A stretch of DNA of 64,000 nt. It comes from Octadecabacter algicola. GTDB taxonomy: Bacteria > Pseudomonadota > Alphaproteobacteria > Rhodobacterales > Rhodobacteraceae. Below the pieces are notes generated by a model. The model searched no databases. It worked only from the letters and a program-made list of their open reading frames with translations, and was not told where the DNA came from. Location: NCBI RefSeq assembly GCF_021532625.1, contig NZ_JAKGAR010000001.1:310001-374000 (forward strand), written 5' to 3'. Shown here piece after piece: positions 8,424 to 17,323 of this stretch. The stretch's first letter is position 1. Each line of letters begins with the position of its first letter. The position numbers and the translations under genes are program-made.

Positions 8424-9490
8424 TGGCAACGCGGCGCGGTTTTCTTGCTGGGTTGATTGCGACGGGTCTAACGCCCGTTCCAACGTGGGCGGATGCGGGT
8501 AATCCGTCTTTCCTGTCTGCAGCCCGTACACCTGAGGGTGATTTCGTTCTAGCCGGCTTGGATGACATTGGCGCGATCCGGTTCTCCATTCCGTTGCCGA
8601 CTCGTGGCCATGCCGCTGCGGCCCATCCACACCGCCCAGAAGCCGTGGCATTTGCCCGAAGACCTGGGGTTTTTGCCGTGGTGCTTGATTGTCAAACCGG
8701 CGAGGTTCTTGCTAGGTTGGATAGCCCCGAAGGGCGCCATTTCTATGGTCATGGCACGTTTGATCCGTCTGGTGACCTCTTGTTCACGACGGAAAACGAT
8801 TATGAAGTAGGGCAAGGGCGTATTGGCATTTGGGATGCGCGCCGTGGCTACGTCAGGATAGGCGAGATCGCGTCACATGGTGTGGGCCCGCACGACCTGC
8901 GTTTGATGCCTGATGGATCATTGGTTGTTGCCAATGGTGGCATTGATACCCATCCGGCGTCTGGTCGCGAAAAGCTGAACATCCCAACGATGCAACCGAA
9001 CTTGTGCTATTTGGATTTGGACGGGCATTGCTATGAACACGTCACGCCATTCCACCACCATGCCAGCGTGCGACACCTGAGCATACGAGCCGATGGGATG
9101 GTTGGCGTTGCCATGCAATGGCAGGGCGAAGTACGCACATCGCCACCGCTTGTTGCGACCCATATGCGCGGTGAAGCGATGCGTGAATTGGGGGCAGGGC
9201 TGGACCTTGCGGGTTACGTGGGAAGTATCGATTTTTCGGGCGATGGAACGCGGCTTGCGGTGACATCACCACGCGCAGGCGTTGCGGCTGTCTTTGATAC
9301 CACCAATGGTGATCTGGTCCTTGCGATGGAAAACGATGACGTCTGCGGTATCGCTGCATCCAAAGGGGGCATGATGCTGACCAACGGGGGGGGGCGCGTG
9401 TTTGAGGCCCACCAAGATACGACTGAATTGGCCGTCCATGACCTGTCATGGGACAATCACCTGATCGCGATTCCGCAGGGACTGTCCTAA
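8423..9490 (+). CDS. DUF1513 beta-propeller-like exported protein
   Basis: A 355-residue protein with an N-terminal twin-arginine-like signal (TRRGFLAG ... TWADA), suggesting Tat export. The body has repeated blade-like segments such as GRIGIWDARRGYVRIGEI, GPHDLRLMPDGSLVVANGG and VGSIDFSGDGTRLAVTSP, matching the DUF1513 family. It is the last gene of the imelysin operon and overlaps the preceding stop codon. A run of nine G residues (9386-9394) lies in frame near the 3' end and could slip. The molecular role is unknown; co-occurrence with imelysins suggests a part in iron handling at the envelope. Confidence 0.82.
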   Translation: MATRRGFLAGLIATGLTPVPTWADAGNPSFLSAARTPEGDFVLAGLDDIGAIRFSIPLPTRGHAAAAHPHRPEAVAFARRPGVFAVVLDCQTGEVLARLDSPEGRHFYGHGTFDPSGDLLFTTENDYEVGQGRIGIWDARRGYVRIGEIASHGVGPHDLRLMPDGSLVVANGGIDTHPASGREKLNIPTMQPNLCYLDLDGHCYEHVTPFHHHASVRHLSIRADGMVGVAMQWQGEVRTSPPLVATHMRGEAMRELGAGLDLAGYVGSIDFSGDGTRLAVTSPRAGVAAVFDTTNGDLVLAMENDDVCGIAASKGGMMLTNGGGRVFEAHQDTTELAVHDLSWDNHLIAIPQGLS

Positions 9491-9593
9491 GCACCAATGC
9501 TTTGGGTTTGGTTCCCATTTCGACGCTTTCACATTAATGTCCGTCCATCACGATGACCTTGGCTTAATTGCCTTCTTCAAGACAGGACCACTC

Positions 9594-10388
9594 ATGCGAT
9601 CAGTTGCTTTGATAGGCTACGGTGCGATGGCACATTACGTTGCCATGCACCTTGAACAAAGCCCTTGGCAGGTTAGCCACTGCGTTATCCGACAGGGTCG
9701 TGAAAGCGCCGCACGGGACGCGGTTGGAGATGGGATTGCGTTTGTTCGCCACGCTGACGAAATAGACAAACTGCCTGACCTGGCTGTCGATTGCGCGGGT
9801 CATCTTGGATTGCAAGCACATGGTGCCGCGTTCTTGCGGAAAGGTGTTCCCGTGATCAGCGCGTCGCTTGGCGCTTTGGCCGATGATGATACCTACGTCG
9901 AACTGGAACAGGCCGCACAGGAAGGTGGCACAACACTGCAATTGGCCACTGGTGCAATCGGTGCTTTGGACGCCTTATCGGCCGCCAAGATCGGCGGGCT
10001 TGAGGCCGTTCAGTACACCGGCATTAAACCACCCGCGAGCTGGCGAGGAACGCCCGCTGAAACCGCTGGACACCTTGATGCGTTGGGTGAACCCTTGATC
10101 CATTTCGAAGGCAATGCACGCGATGCCGCGCTGCGTTATCCTAAAAACGCAAACGTTGCGGCTGCTGTGGCTTTGGCTGGGGTGGGGTTTGAGCAGACCC
10201 GCGTGCGTTTGATCGCTGATCCAAGCGCTGACGGTAACAGGCACGAAATCAGTGCTAAGGGCGCGTTTGGGGCCTTTGAATTCACCATCAATGGTGCCAG
10301 CCTTCCGGATACGCCGCGAACATCCGCACTTGCGGCGATGAGCGTGGTGGATCGCATCCTGCGTCAAAGTGCATACATCGTCATCTAG
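9594..10388 (+). CDS. nadX: L-aspartate dehydrogenase
   Basis: A 264-residue NAD(P)-dependent dehydrogenase of the aspartate dehydrogenase family, which converts L-aspartate to iminoaspartate or oxaloacetate and ammonia and may feed NAD synthesis. The N-terminus has the Rossmann motif GYGAMAHYV, and the C-terminal part has YPKNANVAAAVALAGVGF, typical of the family. The frame is open from 9537, but the ATG at 9594 lies just before the nucleotide-binding fold and has AGGA upstream, so it is preferred. It stands between the DUF1513 gene and the ABC transporter genes without clear operon linkage. Its true physiological role is not shown by the neighbours. Confidence 0.8.
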   Translation: MRSVALIGYGAMAHYVAMHLEQSPWQVSHCVIRQGRESAARDAVGDGIAFVRHADEIDKLPDLAVDCAGHLGLQAHGAAFLRKGVPVISASLGALADDDTYVELEQAAQEGGTTLQLATGAIGALDALSAAKIGGLEAVQYTGIKPPASWRGTPAETAGHLDALGEPLIHFEGNARDAALRYPKNANVAAAVALAGVGFEQTRVRLIADPSADGNRHEISAKGAFGAFEFTINGASLPDTPRTSALAAMSVVDRILRQSAYIVI

Positions 10389-10571
10389 GGCTGGGTGTCA
10401 TCGGCTGAGTTGACGGGCAGCACAAGAAATAAGCACATCTGAGTATTTTGATTAATTATTGGCGCAGTGCTGGATTTTTGCGCAGTGCGTAGGGCGCATG
10501 GTCTGGGAACCCGCCAACGTATTTGGCCTTCTTTGGTGCGAAGCTCTTACGCTCAAACCTGAGGACATCTA

Positions 10572-11579
10572 ATGAAATTCGAAAAAACACTGCTTGCTGC
10601 TTTTGCCGCAGTTCTAACCACCCCTGCACTGGCCGAAACTGAGATCCCATTTGCGCTGGACTGGAAATTCGAGGGGCCGTCTGCACCTTACTTCCATGCC
10701 TTGGATGCTGGTTACTTCGCCGATGCTGACCTGACAGTGACCATCAGCGAAGGGGCCGGTTCGCTGGACGCCATTCCAAAAGTTGCGACAGGCGCGTTCC
10801 CGATGGGTTTTGCGGACATCAACTCCTTGATGCGTTTCCTTGATCAGAACCCAGGCGCGCCAGTGACTGCTGTGATGATGGTCTATGACAAGCCGCCTTT
10901 TGCAGTTGTTGGGCGTCCATCATTGGGCGTGACCGAGCCATCTGACCTCGAAGGCAAAATCCTTGGCGCTCCACCCCCGGATGGCGCATGGGCACAGTTC
11001 CCAATCTTTGCGGCTGAAACCGGAATTGATGTTGACGCGATCACCGTTGAGCCTGTTGGTTTTCCAACGCGTGAGCCGATGCTTGCCGAAGGTAATGTCG
11101 CTGCGATCACGGGCTTTTCGTTCTCCTCAACATTGAACCTAAAGCGTTTGGGCATTGAGGACGACGACATCTCCGTGATGTTGATGGCGGATTACGGTGT
11201 GGACCTTTATGGAAACGCGATCATCGTCAACACAGAGTTTGCAGAGGCTAATCCAGAAGCTGTCACAGCGTTCCTTGGCGCAGTTGCCATGGGTTGGACA
11301 GATGCGATTGCCACCCCAGATGCGGCGATTGCGGCGCTGATGGAACGCAATCCTGCGGCCGACGCTGCACTCGAAACCGAGCGTTTGCAGATGGCAATCG
11401 ATGCCAATGTTCTAACAGATTACGTCATTGAAAACGGCATGGGTGGTATCGACGCGGACCGCATGGCCAACGCGATCGAGCAGACCAAATCGGTATATGA
11501 GTTCGAAAACGCGCCTGACGCCGCTCTCTATTTCGATCCGAGCTATCTGCCAACTGATGGCAGCTTGATGCTGCAATAA
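10572..11579 (+). CDS. ABC transporter substrate-binding protein, NMT1/THI5-like
   Basis: A 335-residue periplasmic binding protein with a clear signal peptide (MKFEKTLLAAFAAVLTTPALA). It shows family features of NMT1/SsuA-like proteins: FALDWKFEGPSAPYFHALDAGYFADADLTVTI, a serine-rich GAGSLDAIPKVATGAF loop and FADINSLM. Relatives bind thiamine precursors, taurine or aliphatic sulfonates, nitrate and similar small molecules; the substrate here cannot be assigned. It is followed by ATPase and permease genes. A GC-rich hairpin directly after the stop may favour higher expression of this subunit. Confidence 0.85.
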   Translation: MKFEKTLLAAFAAVLTTPALAETEIPFALDWKFEGPSAPYFHALDAGYFADADLTVTISEGAGSLDAIPKVATGAFPMGFADINSLMRFLDQNPGAPVTAVMMVYDKPPFAVVGRPSLGVTEPSDLEGKILGAPPPDGAWAQFPIFAAETGIDVDAITVEPVGFPTREPMLAEGNVAAITGFSFSSTLNLKRLGIEDDDISVMLMADYGVDLYGNAIIVNTEFAEANPEAVTAFLGAVAMGWTDAIATPDAAIAALMERNPAADAALETERLQMAIDANVLTDYVIENGMGGIDADRMANAIEQTKSVYEFENAPDAALYFDPSYLPTDGSLMLQ

Positions 11580-11587
11580 AAACTTGC

Positions 11588-11610
11588 GGGGTCGCCGTAG
11601 TGGCGGCCCC
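11588..11610 (+). other. GC-rich intercistronic hairpin
   Basis: Nine-base stem GGGGTCGCC / GGCGGCCCC (one G-T wobble) around GTAGT, between the binding-protein and ATPase genes. It has no T-run, so it is more likely an mRNA-stabilising or attenuating hairpin than a terminator. Confidence 0.5.
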
Positions 11611-11630
11611 CACACCCCGAAGGCAATCCC

Positions 11631-12422
11631 ATCGAAAATCTCATTGAAATTAAAGGTGCGCGGCACGCGTATCAGACGGCAAGCGGGCCTTTGCCTGTGC
11701 TTGACGGTCTGGATGTTGCGGTTCCCGCTGGCACTTTCGCAGCTGTCGTCGGCCCCTCTGGTTGCGGCAAGTCTACACTTACCAAATTGGTCGCAGGCCT
11801 AATGAAACCCGACGAGGGCGAAGTTTGGTTGCACGGCGAACGCGTCACGGGCCCCCGCAAAACTGTGGGAATGGCCTTTCAAAATCCGGTGCTGCTGGAA
11901 TGGCGTACCATTCTGGACAACGTGATCCTGCCGCTCGAAATCGTCGCGCCCAAGATGCCGACCAAAGACCGTACCGCCCGCGCGATGGACCTGCTTGAGA
12001 TGGTCGGGCTGTCGGGCTTTGAAAATAAACGTCCCTCTGAACTGTCAGGTGGCATGCGCCAACGGGCGTCCTTATGCCGTTCGATCGTGCATAAGCCCGA
12101 TGTGCTGATCCTTGATGAACCGTTTGGGGCGCTTGACGCATTTACCCGCGAAGATTTGTGGCAGACCATGCGCGACCTGCGTGCGGCTGAACCGTTCACC
12201 GTTGTCCTGATCACCCATGATCTGCGCGAGAGTGTTTTCCTTGGCGACCAAGTCATAGTTTTGTCTGGCCGTCCTGCACGCACGCAATTTGTGATGGACG
12301 TCGACCTTCCGGCGGATCGCACGCTGGACGTTTTGTTCACGCCAAAAGCCGCTGACATGCTGCATACCTTGCGTGACCAGATCAAGATTGCCCAAGGGCG
12401 CACCGAAGAGGGGAGCGCCTGA
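11631..12422 (+). CDS. ABC transporter ATP-binding protein with non-canonical start
   Basis: ATPase subunit of the TauB/SsuB/ThiZ type: Walker A GPSGCGKST, signature LSGGMRQRASL, Walker B VLILDEPFGALD and a following switch His in LITHD. The first ATG/GTG/TTG in frame is a TTG at 11691, yet family-like sequence (IEIKGARHAYQTASGP) lies upstream and the frame is open back to 11601. A GAAGG sequence lies seven bases before an ATC at 11631, so translation probably begins there on a rare codon, or the ATC is a mutation or sequencing error for ATG. The stop overlaps the permease start (TGATG). It energises import with the flanking subunits. Confidence 0.8.
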   Translation: MENLIEIKGARHAYQTASGPLPVLDGLDVAVPAGTFAAVVGPSGCGKSTLTKLVAGLMKPDEGEVWLHGERVTGPRKTVGMAFQNPVLLEWRTILDNVILPLEIVAPKMPTKDRTARAMDLLEMVGLSGFENKRPSELSGGMRQRASLCRSIVHKPDVLILDEPFGALDAFTREDLWQTMRDLRAAEPFTVVLITHDLRESVFLGDQVIVLSGRPARTQFVMDVDLPADRTLDVLFTPKAADMLHTLRDQIKIAQGRTEEGSA

Positions 12423-13180
12423 TGCTTTACAAAGTCGCGACACCTGTTTTGGCGATCCTTACGTTCCTCGGGTTGTGGGAACTGCTTGTCTGGGCCAACG
12501 ATTGGCCCAACTACAAAATGGCATCGCCGTCCGACCTTCCACCTGCGTTCTGGAAATACAAAGAACTGTTCTTAGTCATGGGGTGGCAAACGCTCTGGCG
12601 GACTGTTGTAGGGCTGCTTTTGGCCGTCGTCGTTGGCACGCTGATTGGTATGATTATTGGTTTTTCCAAGCTTGCACGCGATGCCCTTTATCCATTGCTT
12701 GTGGGCTTCAACGCCATCCCAAAGGCGACACTGGTGCCTGTCATCTCGCTCATCTTTATTGGTCAGCACGATTTCAACACCATTCTTATGGCGTTCATGA
12801 TTTCATTCTTTCCGATTGCTGTGTCGGTGGGTATTGGCCTTTCCACGCTTGAACCTGAATACCGCGACATTTTGCGTGCGCTTGGAGCCTCTCGGTTTAC
12901 GATCTTTCGCAAGATTGCTCTTCCCAAAACGCTGCCCGAATTCTTCGGCGCACTTAAGGTGTCTGCAACGTTGGCCTTTATCGGCACCAACCTTGTTGAG
13001 ATCGTAAGCCCGCACGGGCGCGGTTTGGGCGCGTTGTTCAAGTCAGGTGAGACAAACGGGGATTACCCATTGATGTTTGCGGTTCTGATCGCCTTGGCTG
13101 TGCTTGGCATCATGCTGTATTACGCTGTGATCTTCCTTGAGAAAACCTTTGCAGGCTGGGCCGATCGCGAAGGCACCTAA
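12422..13180 (+). CDS. ABC transporter permease, BPD type
   Basis: A 252-residue inner-membrane permease of the SsuC/TauC/ThiX type with about six helices. The cytoplasmic coupling (EAA) loop is visible as RALGASRFTIFRKIALPKTLPEFF. The start codon overlaps the ATPase stop by the TGATG arrangement, so translation is coupled. It completes a three-gene importer with the binding protein at 10572 and the ATPase at 11631. The substrate is unknown. No terminator is obvious downstream. Confidence 0.87.
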   Translation: MLYKVATPVLAILTFLGLWELLVWANDWPNYKMASPSDLPPAFWKYKELFLVMGWQTLWRTVVGLLLAVVVGTLIGMIIGFSKLARDALYPLLVGFNAIPKATLVPVISLIFIGQHDFNTILMAFMISFFPIAVSVGIGLSTLEPEYRDILRALGASRFTIFRKIALPKTLPEFFGALKVSATLAFIGTNLVEIVSPHGRGLGALFKSGETNGDYPLMFAVLIALAVLGIMLYYAVIFLEKTFAGWADREGT

Positions 13181-13556
13181 ATAAAAAGGCGTCAAGCCAG
13201 CGACGTTCTGCGACGAAAAATACGAGGGCCATGGCCAAACGATTTTCTGCGTTCCGGAGGAGCGTGGGTGTAGCCCACGAGCTTGAGATTGGGACTAGTC
13301 GCCCGCCTGATGAGCTGTGGGGCTTGGCTGTCTCTTGTGAAGATAGCCCGCAACAAAACAGACATTGTTGGCTGGGTGAATAGAGGGGAAACGGCCGTCA
13401 CAAGGGCGTCTCTTCGAGAAGAACGCTACAGTCCAAATGAAATTAGTGAGGCACGCTACTGTGCAATCTGTTGAGTGGCCAAATCACTATAGGACGCTGA
13501 AGAACATCGGATCAGATATCCGAATGTCCATATTATCAGTATCTTACGGTGTGAAT
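13181..13556. other. Intergenic stretch without a recognised gene
   Basis: About 375 bases between the permease gene and the Asn tRNA gene. A 50-codon plus-strand ORF (13231-13383, starting MAKRFSAFRRSVGVAHE) has GAGG close before its ATG, but I do not recognise the product. A small hairpin (GTGGG-TGTAG-CCCAC) lies inside it. It may be spurious. Nothing else is supported here. Confidence 0.3.
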
Positions 13557-13631
13557 TGGCTCCGGCGGTAGGGATCGAACCTACGACCAATTGATTAACA
13601 GTCAACTGCTCTACCGCTGAGCTACGCCGGA
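13557..13631 (-). tRNA. tRNA-Asn (GTT)
   Basis: A full cloverleaf can be read on the minus strand from TCCGGCGTAGCTCAG to the encoded CCA. The acceptor stem TCCGGCG pairs with CGCCGGA, the anticodon loop is CTGTTAA (anticodon GTT), and the T-loop is TTCGATC. Length is 75 bases with CCA. Confidence 0.95.
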
Positions 13632-13695
13632 AAACCTCGCACCGTATAGCCACAGCAATTCGGGGCGTCTAGAGGGTTTCGACGTTTTTTGTTGT

Positions 13696-14607
13696 CTATT
13701 TTAGCTCGAACTTTGTGGTGGCAGAAAGTTGGGGGTTTCCGGCGTCCAGCGGGGCCGCAATGTTGCGTGTTGTGAGGTCGATAAGGTGGGCCAGGACGTT
13801 GCGCTGCGCCATAGGAAAAAGGGCTGGGGCGACATCGGAATAGATTTGGCGGGTCAGTGTTTCTGGATCGGCGGGGGCGGGTTGTAGCGCCGCGATTATT
13901 TCGGCTTCGCGGGTTTTTCTATGTGCGATGAGGTCCGCAAGGCGGGATTGGGCATCGGGAATCGGCGCGCCGTGGCCGCAATAGGCGCGTTTGATGCCGG
14001 TTTGCGCCAACGCGGTGCAGGACGTCATAAAATCTGTCAGGTCCCCATCGGGCGGAGACACCAGCGACGACGCCCATCCCATCACGTGATCACCCGTAAA
14101 CCCCACATCGCCGCTGACAAAACAAAGGTGGTTGCCAAAGTGGCCCGGAGTGTGGCGCGCCGTGAGAGACCAGCCATCGCCATCGATCTTATCGCCATCC
14201 GACAAGGTTTGATTTGGTTGGAAATCGTGATCAACACCTTCGCCGCTTGCCATCTGGCCCGTGGTTGCCAGCGACTGCATAACGTCAGAACGCCCCGCGC
14301 TGCTGTCACCATAGGCCAGAATCGGTGCACCCGTGACCTCTGCTAGTGGCTTTGCGAGTGGAGAATGATCAAGGTGGCTGTGTGTTACTAGGATATGGCT
14401 GACAGGACGATCTGCAATCGCAGCCCGAAGGGCGCTAAGGTGGGTTTGATCCATTGGGCCGGGGTCAATAACGATGATGCTGTTTGTGCCCAGCAGATAC
14501 GTATTCGTGCCCCAATAGGTCATGGGCGACGGGTTGGGGGCCAGAACGCAGGCCAATCCGGGTTCAAGTGATACTGCTTTGCCTGCTGTGGGGCGGTTAT
14601 CTGTCAT
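13696..14607 (-). CDS. MBL fold metallo-hydrolase (LACTB2-like)
   Basis: A 303-residue metallo-beta-lactamase-fold hydrolase. The metal-binding motif THSHLDH is at residues 75-81 (H76, H78, D80, H81), with later metal ligands in TPGHFGNHLCF and GDHVMG. A C-terminal region after about residue 215 (ADLIAHRKTREAEIIAALQ ... IYSDV) resembles the winged-helix tail of LACTB2-like proteins, some of which are endoribonucleases. It is divergent from the sensor kinase gene 68 bases away. The substrate is not known, and detoxifying or RNA-processing roles are both possible. Confidence 0.82.
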   Translation of the reverse strand: MTDNRPTAGKAVSLEPGLACVLAPNPSPMTYWGTNTYLLGTNSIIVIDPGPMDQTHLSALRAAIADRPVSHILVTHSHLDHSPLAKPLAEVTGAPILAYGDSSAGRSDVMQSLATTGQMASGEGVDHDFQPNQTLSDGDKIDGDGWSLTARHTPGHFGNHLCFVSGDVGFTGDHVMGWASSLVSPPDGDLTDFMTSCTALAQTGIKRAYCGHGAPIPDAQSRLADLIAHRKTREAEIIAALQPAPADPETLTRQIYSDVAPALFPMAQRNVLAHLIDLTTRNIAAPLDAGNPQLSATTKFELK

Positions 14608-14675
14608 CGCGCGTTCCCTTGGCGGTCGTTTCCCAGTAGCAATAGGGCAATTAGCAATCGGAAGTAGCGTATCGC

Positions 14676-15992
14676 ATGTCTTTTAAGTGGCTCAAACGAT
14701 ATTTGCCGCGCAGCTTGTATGGGCGGGCCGCGCTGATTTTGATTCTTCCGGTGATTACGCTGCAATTGGGCATTTCTGTTGGCTTCATTCAACGTCATTT
14801 TGAACGCGTTACGACGCAGATGACAGAGTCCATCGTACTTGATTTGCGATACCTTCTTGAAACGGTGAATGCGGCTGGCACCTTGGAGGATGCGCAGACG
14901 GCAGGGGCGTCCATCGCAGACCCGCTTGAACTTACGATGGTGTTGCCCGCTACGGATTGGCCGGACCAAGGGATGCGTGATTGGTATGATCTAACAGGGC
15001 GTGTCGTTGAACGAACATTGCAGGAAAACCTAACGGGTCTAGGACCTGTAGTATTGCCTGATGGTCGCATTGTTCAGCTTTGGTTGGACACATCGCATGG
15101 CGATATGATGGTTGAATTTGAACGGGTTCGTGTGTCGGCGACAAACCCGCATCAGCTGTTGGTTTGGATGGTGGCACTTGGGGCGTTCATGACGCTTATT
15201 GCTTTTATATACCTACGTAATCAATTGCGTCCGATTACACGACTTGCGGCGGCGGCGACGGATTATGGTCGCGGACGCATTGTGCCGTACAACCCGTCAG
15301 GCGCAAACGAGGTCCGCGCTGCGGGGCATGCGTTCTTGGATATGCGAAACCGGATCGAACGCCAGACCCAAACCCGGACGATGATGTTGTCTGGTGTCAG
15401 TCATGATTTGCGCACCCCTTTGACCCGCTTGCGGTTGGGCCTTGGGTTGTTGGACGGGGACGAGGTCGAACCTTTGGTGCGCGATGTGGATGATATGGAA
15501 CACCTATTGAACGGGTTTCTGGATTTTGCACGCGGTGATGCGGAAGACGGGACAGAACCGACGGACCCGATCGCTCTAGCTGAATTGATTCTCTCGGATG
15601 CCAAACGCATGGGGCAGGCCGTCTATGCGGGCGAAATGAGCGGTGAAGCCACAGTGGATGTGCGCCCAATGGCGCTACGCCGCGCCGTGGAAAACCTGAT
15701 CGGGAATGCGCTGCGCTACGGGGCAGAAGCCCGCCTGAGCGTATCTCTCACGCCACGGGCGTTGGTCATATGTGTCGAAGACGACGGGCCCGGGATTCCA
15801 CCAGAACAGCGCGAAGATGCTGTGCGCCCGTTCACCCGGCTAGACCCCGCACGCAATCAAGATCGTGGATCTGGTGTAGGTCTCGGCCTTGCTATCGTTG
15901 AAGATATTGCACGGGCCCATGGCGGCGCGTTGCGATTGGGTGAAAGCGACGATTTAGGTGGATTAAAAGCTGAGATCGTTTTGGCGCGCTAA
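14676..15992 (+). CDS. EnvZ-like HAMP sensor histidine kinase, orphan
   Basis: A 438-residue inner-membrane sensor kinase. Membrane helices lie at about 17-38 and 163-181 and enclose a periplasmic sensing domain. A HAMP region follows, then a HisKA domain with phospho-acceptor H243 in GVSHDLRTPLTRLR. The ATPase domain shows the N-box ENLIGNALRYG, VEDDGPGIPPEQ and GVGLGLAIV. The H-box sequence is of the EnvZ type, so it may answer to osmotic or envelope signals; the signal itself cannot be read. No response regulator gene is adjacent. Confidence 0.88.
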   Translation: MSFKWLKRYLPRSLYGRAALILILPVITLQLGISVGFIQRHFERVTTQMTESIVLDLRYLLETVNAAGTLEDAQTAGASIADPLELTMVLPATDWPDQGMRDWYDLTGRVVERTLQENLTGLGPVVLPDGRIVQLWLDTSHGDMMVEFERVRVSATNPHQLLVWMVALGAFMTLIAFIYLRNQLRPITRLAAAATDYGRGRIVPYNPSGANEVRAAGHAFLDMRNRIERQTQTRTMMLSGVSHDLRTPLTRLRLGLGLLDGDEVEPLVRDVDDMEHLLNGFLDFARGDAEDGTEPTDPIALAELILSDAKRMGQAVYAGEMSGEATVDVRPMALRRAVENLIGNALRYGAEARLSVSLTPRALVICVEDDGPGIPPEQREDAVRPFTRLDPARNQDRGSGVGLGLAIVEDIARAHGGALRLGESDDLGGLKAEIVLAR

Positions 15993-16084
15993 ATTGCGGC
16001 CCGTTCGTGTGAGGGGAGGGTGATACGTTTGCTGTGCAAAAAAAGTTTTGCACTCTCATTCAAAAAGGCGCCGCTTTCTGAGTG

Positions 16085-16161
16085 TGGTAGGCCCGGCAGG
16101 ACTTGAACCCGCAACCAAAGCGTTATGAGCGCTCTGCTCTAACCAGTTGAGCTACAGGCCC
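16085..16161 (-). tRNA. tRNA with CAT anticodon (Met or Ile2)
   Basis: Minus-strand cloverleaf of 77 bases including the encoded CCA. The acceptor stem is GGGCCTG against CGGGCCT (G1-T72 wobble), the anticodon loop is CTCATAA and the T-loop is TTCAAGT. It is not the initiator, since the first pair is G-T and the anticodon stem lacks three G-C pairs next to the loop. C4-G69 and C5-G68 would fit an isoleucine tRNA modified by TilS, but elongator Met cannot be excluded by reading alone. Confidence 0.9.
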
Positions 16162-16276
16162 CCCAAGGCACGTGGTATCAGAGCGAACGGCACCGTCAAG
16201 TTCTGACACGCAAGTTGTCACTGGAAGATTGGGCGTAAACGGGCTAGGACGCGGGCGAGAATGACGGGGATGCACG

Positions 16277-17323
16277 ATGACTAAGAAAAATGGCCTGACT
16301 TACGCGGATGCTGGTGTTGATATTGACGCCGGAAATACCTTGGTAGAACGGATCAAACCTGCGGCGAAACGCACAAAGCGATCTGGCGTTATGGCCGGGC
16401 TTGGTGGATTCGGTGCGATGTTTGACCTAAAGGGTGCAGGATTCAGCGACCCGATCTTGGTTGGTGCAACAGACGGTGTTGGCACCAAATTGCGCATCGC
16501 CATTGATACAGGCAATGTCGATGGGGTCGGCATTGATCTGGTCGCAATGTGCGTGAATGATCTAGTGTGCCAAGGTGCAGAACCACTGTTTTTCCTAGAC
16601 TATTTCGCGACTGGTAAGCTGGAGCTCGATCAGGCGACACGGATTATCAATGGCATCGCCAAAGGCTGTGAGCTGTCTGGCTGTGCATTGATTGGCGGTG
16701 AAACTGCCGAGATGCCGGGCATGTACCCCGAGGGCGATTTCGACCTTGCGGGCTTTAGCGTTGGCGCGATGGAACGTGGGACGGATTTGCCTGCCGGTGT
16801 TGTTAAGGGCGATGTGTTGCTTGGCCTTGCGTCAAACGGTGTGCATTCCAACGGCTACAGCCTTGTGCGCAAAATTGTAGAACAGTCCGGCCTTGGCTGG
16901 GGTGATGCGTCACCGTTCAGCGATGGGACGTTGGGCGAAGCGCTGCTTGCGCCGACGACCTTGTATGTCAAAGGCTGTGTTTCTGCCTTGCGCGAGCCAA
17001 ACACTGTCCATGCTTTGGCCCACATCACGGGCGGTGGTTTGACAGAAAACCTGCCGCGCGTGCTGCCTGATGATTTGGGCGCTGACATAGATTTGGACGC
17101 TTGGGAGCTTTTGCCCGTGTTCAAGTGGCTGGCTGAGCAGGCGGGTCTTGAACAGAGCGAAATGCTTAAGACGTTTAACTGCGGACTGGGCATGGTAGCC
17201 GTCGTCACACCCGACAAGGTCGATGTGGCCCGTGTAATGTTTGCGATGGCGGGCCATGACGTATTTGAGATTGGTAAGATTTCTGAAGGCGAAGGCGTGC
17301 GTTATACAGGGTCGCTTCTGTGA
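16277..17323 (+). CDS. purM: Phosphoribosylformylglycinamidine cyclo-ligase
   Basis: A 348-residue AIR synthetase that closes the imidazole ring in the fifth step of purine synthesis, using ATP. Typical signatures are [37 protein letters not shown] and [15 protein letters not shown]. Length matches the family. It overlaps purN by four bases (GTGA), the usual purMN arrangement, so both are co-translated. The product passes to PurE/PurK outside the window, while purC, purS and purQ lie about 8.7-11 kb downstream. Confidence 0.97.
   Translation: MTKKNGLTYADAGVDIDAGNTLVERIKPAAKRTKRSGVMAGLGGFGAMFDLKGAGFSDPILVGATDGVGTKLRIAIDTGNVDGVGIDLVAMCVNDLVCQGAEPLFFLDYFATGKLELDQATRIINGIAKGCELSGCALIGGETAEMPGMYPEGDFDLAGFSVGAMERGTDLPAGVVKGDVLLGLASNGVHSNGYSLVRKIVEQSGLGWGDASPFSDGTLGEALLAPTTLYVKGCVSALREPNTVHALAHITGGGLTENLPRVLPDDLGADIDLDAWELLPVFKWLAEQAGLEQSEMLKTFNCGLGMVAVVTPDKVDVARVMFAMAGHDVFEIGKISEGEGVRYTGSLL

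Noticed and set aside
10389-10571. Riboswitch (TPP or similar) before the NMT1-like ABC genes
   Set aside because: I could not find the conserved TPP core (CTGAGA and the second CTGATC-type block), so thiamine specificity is not supported.
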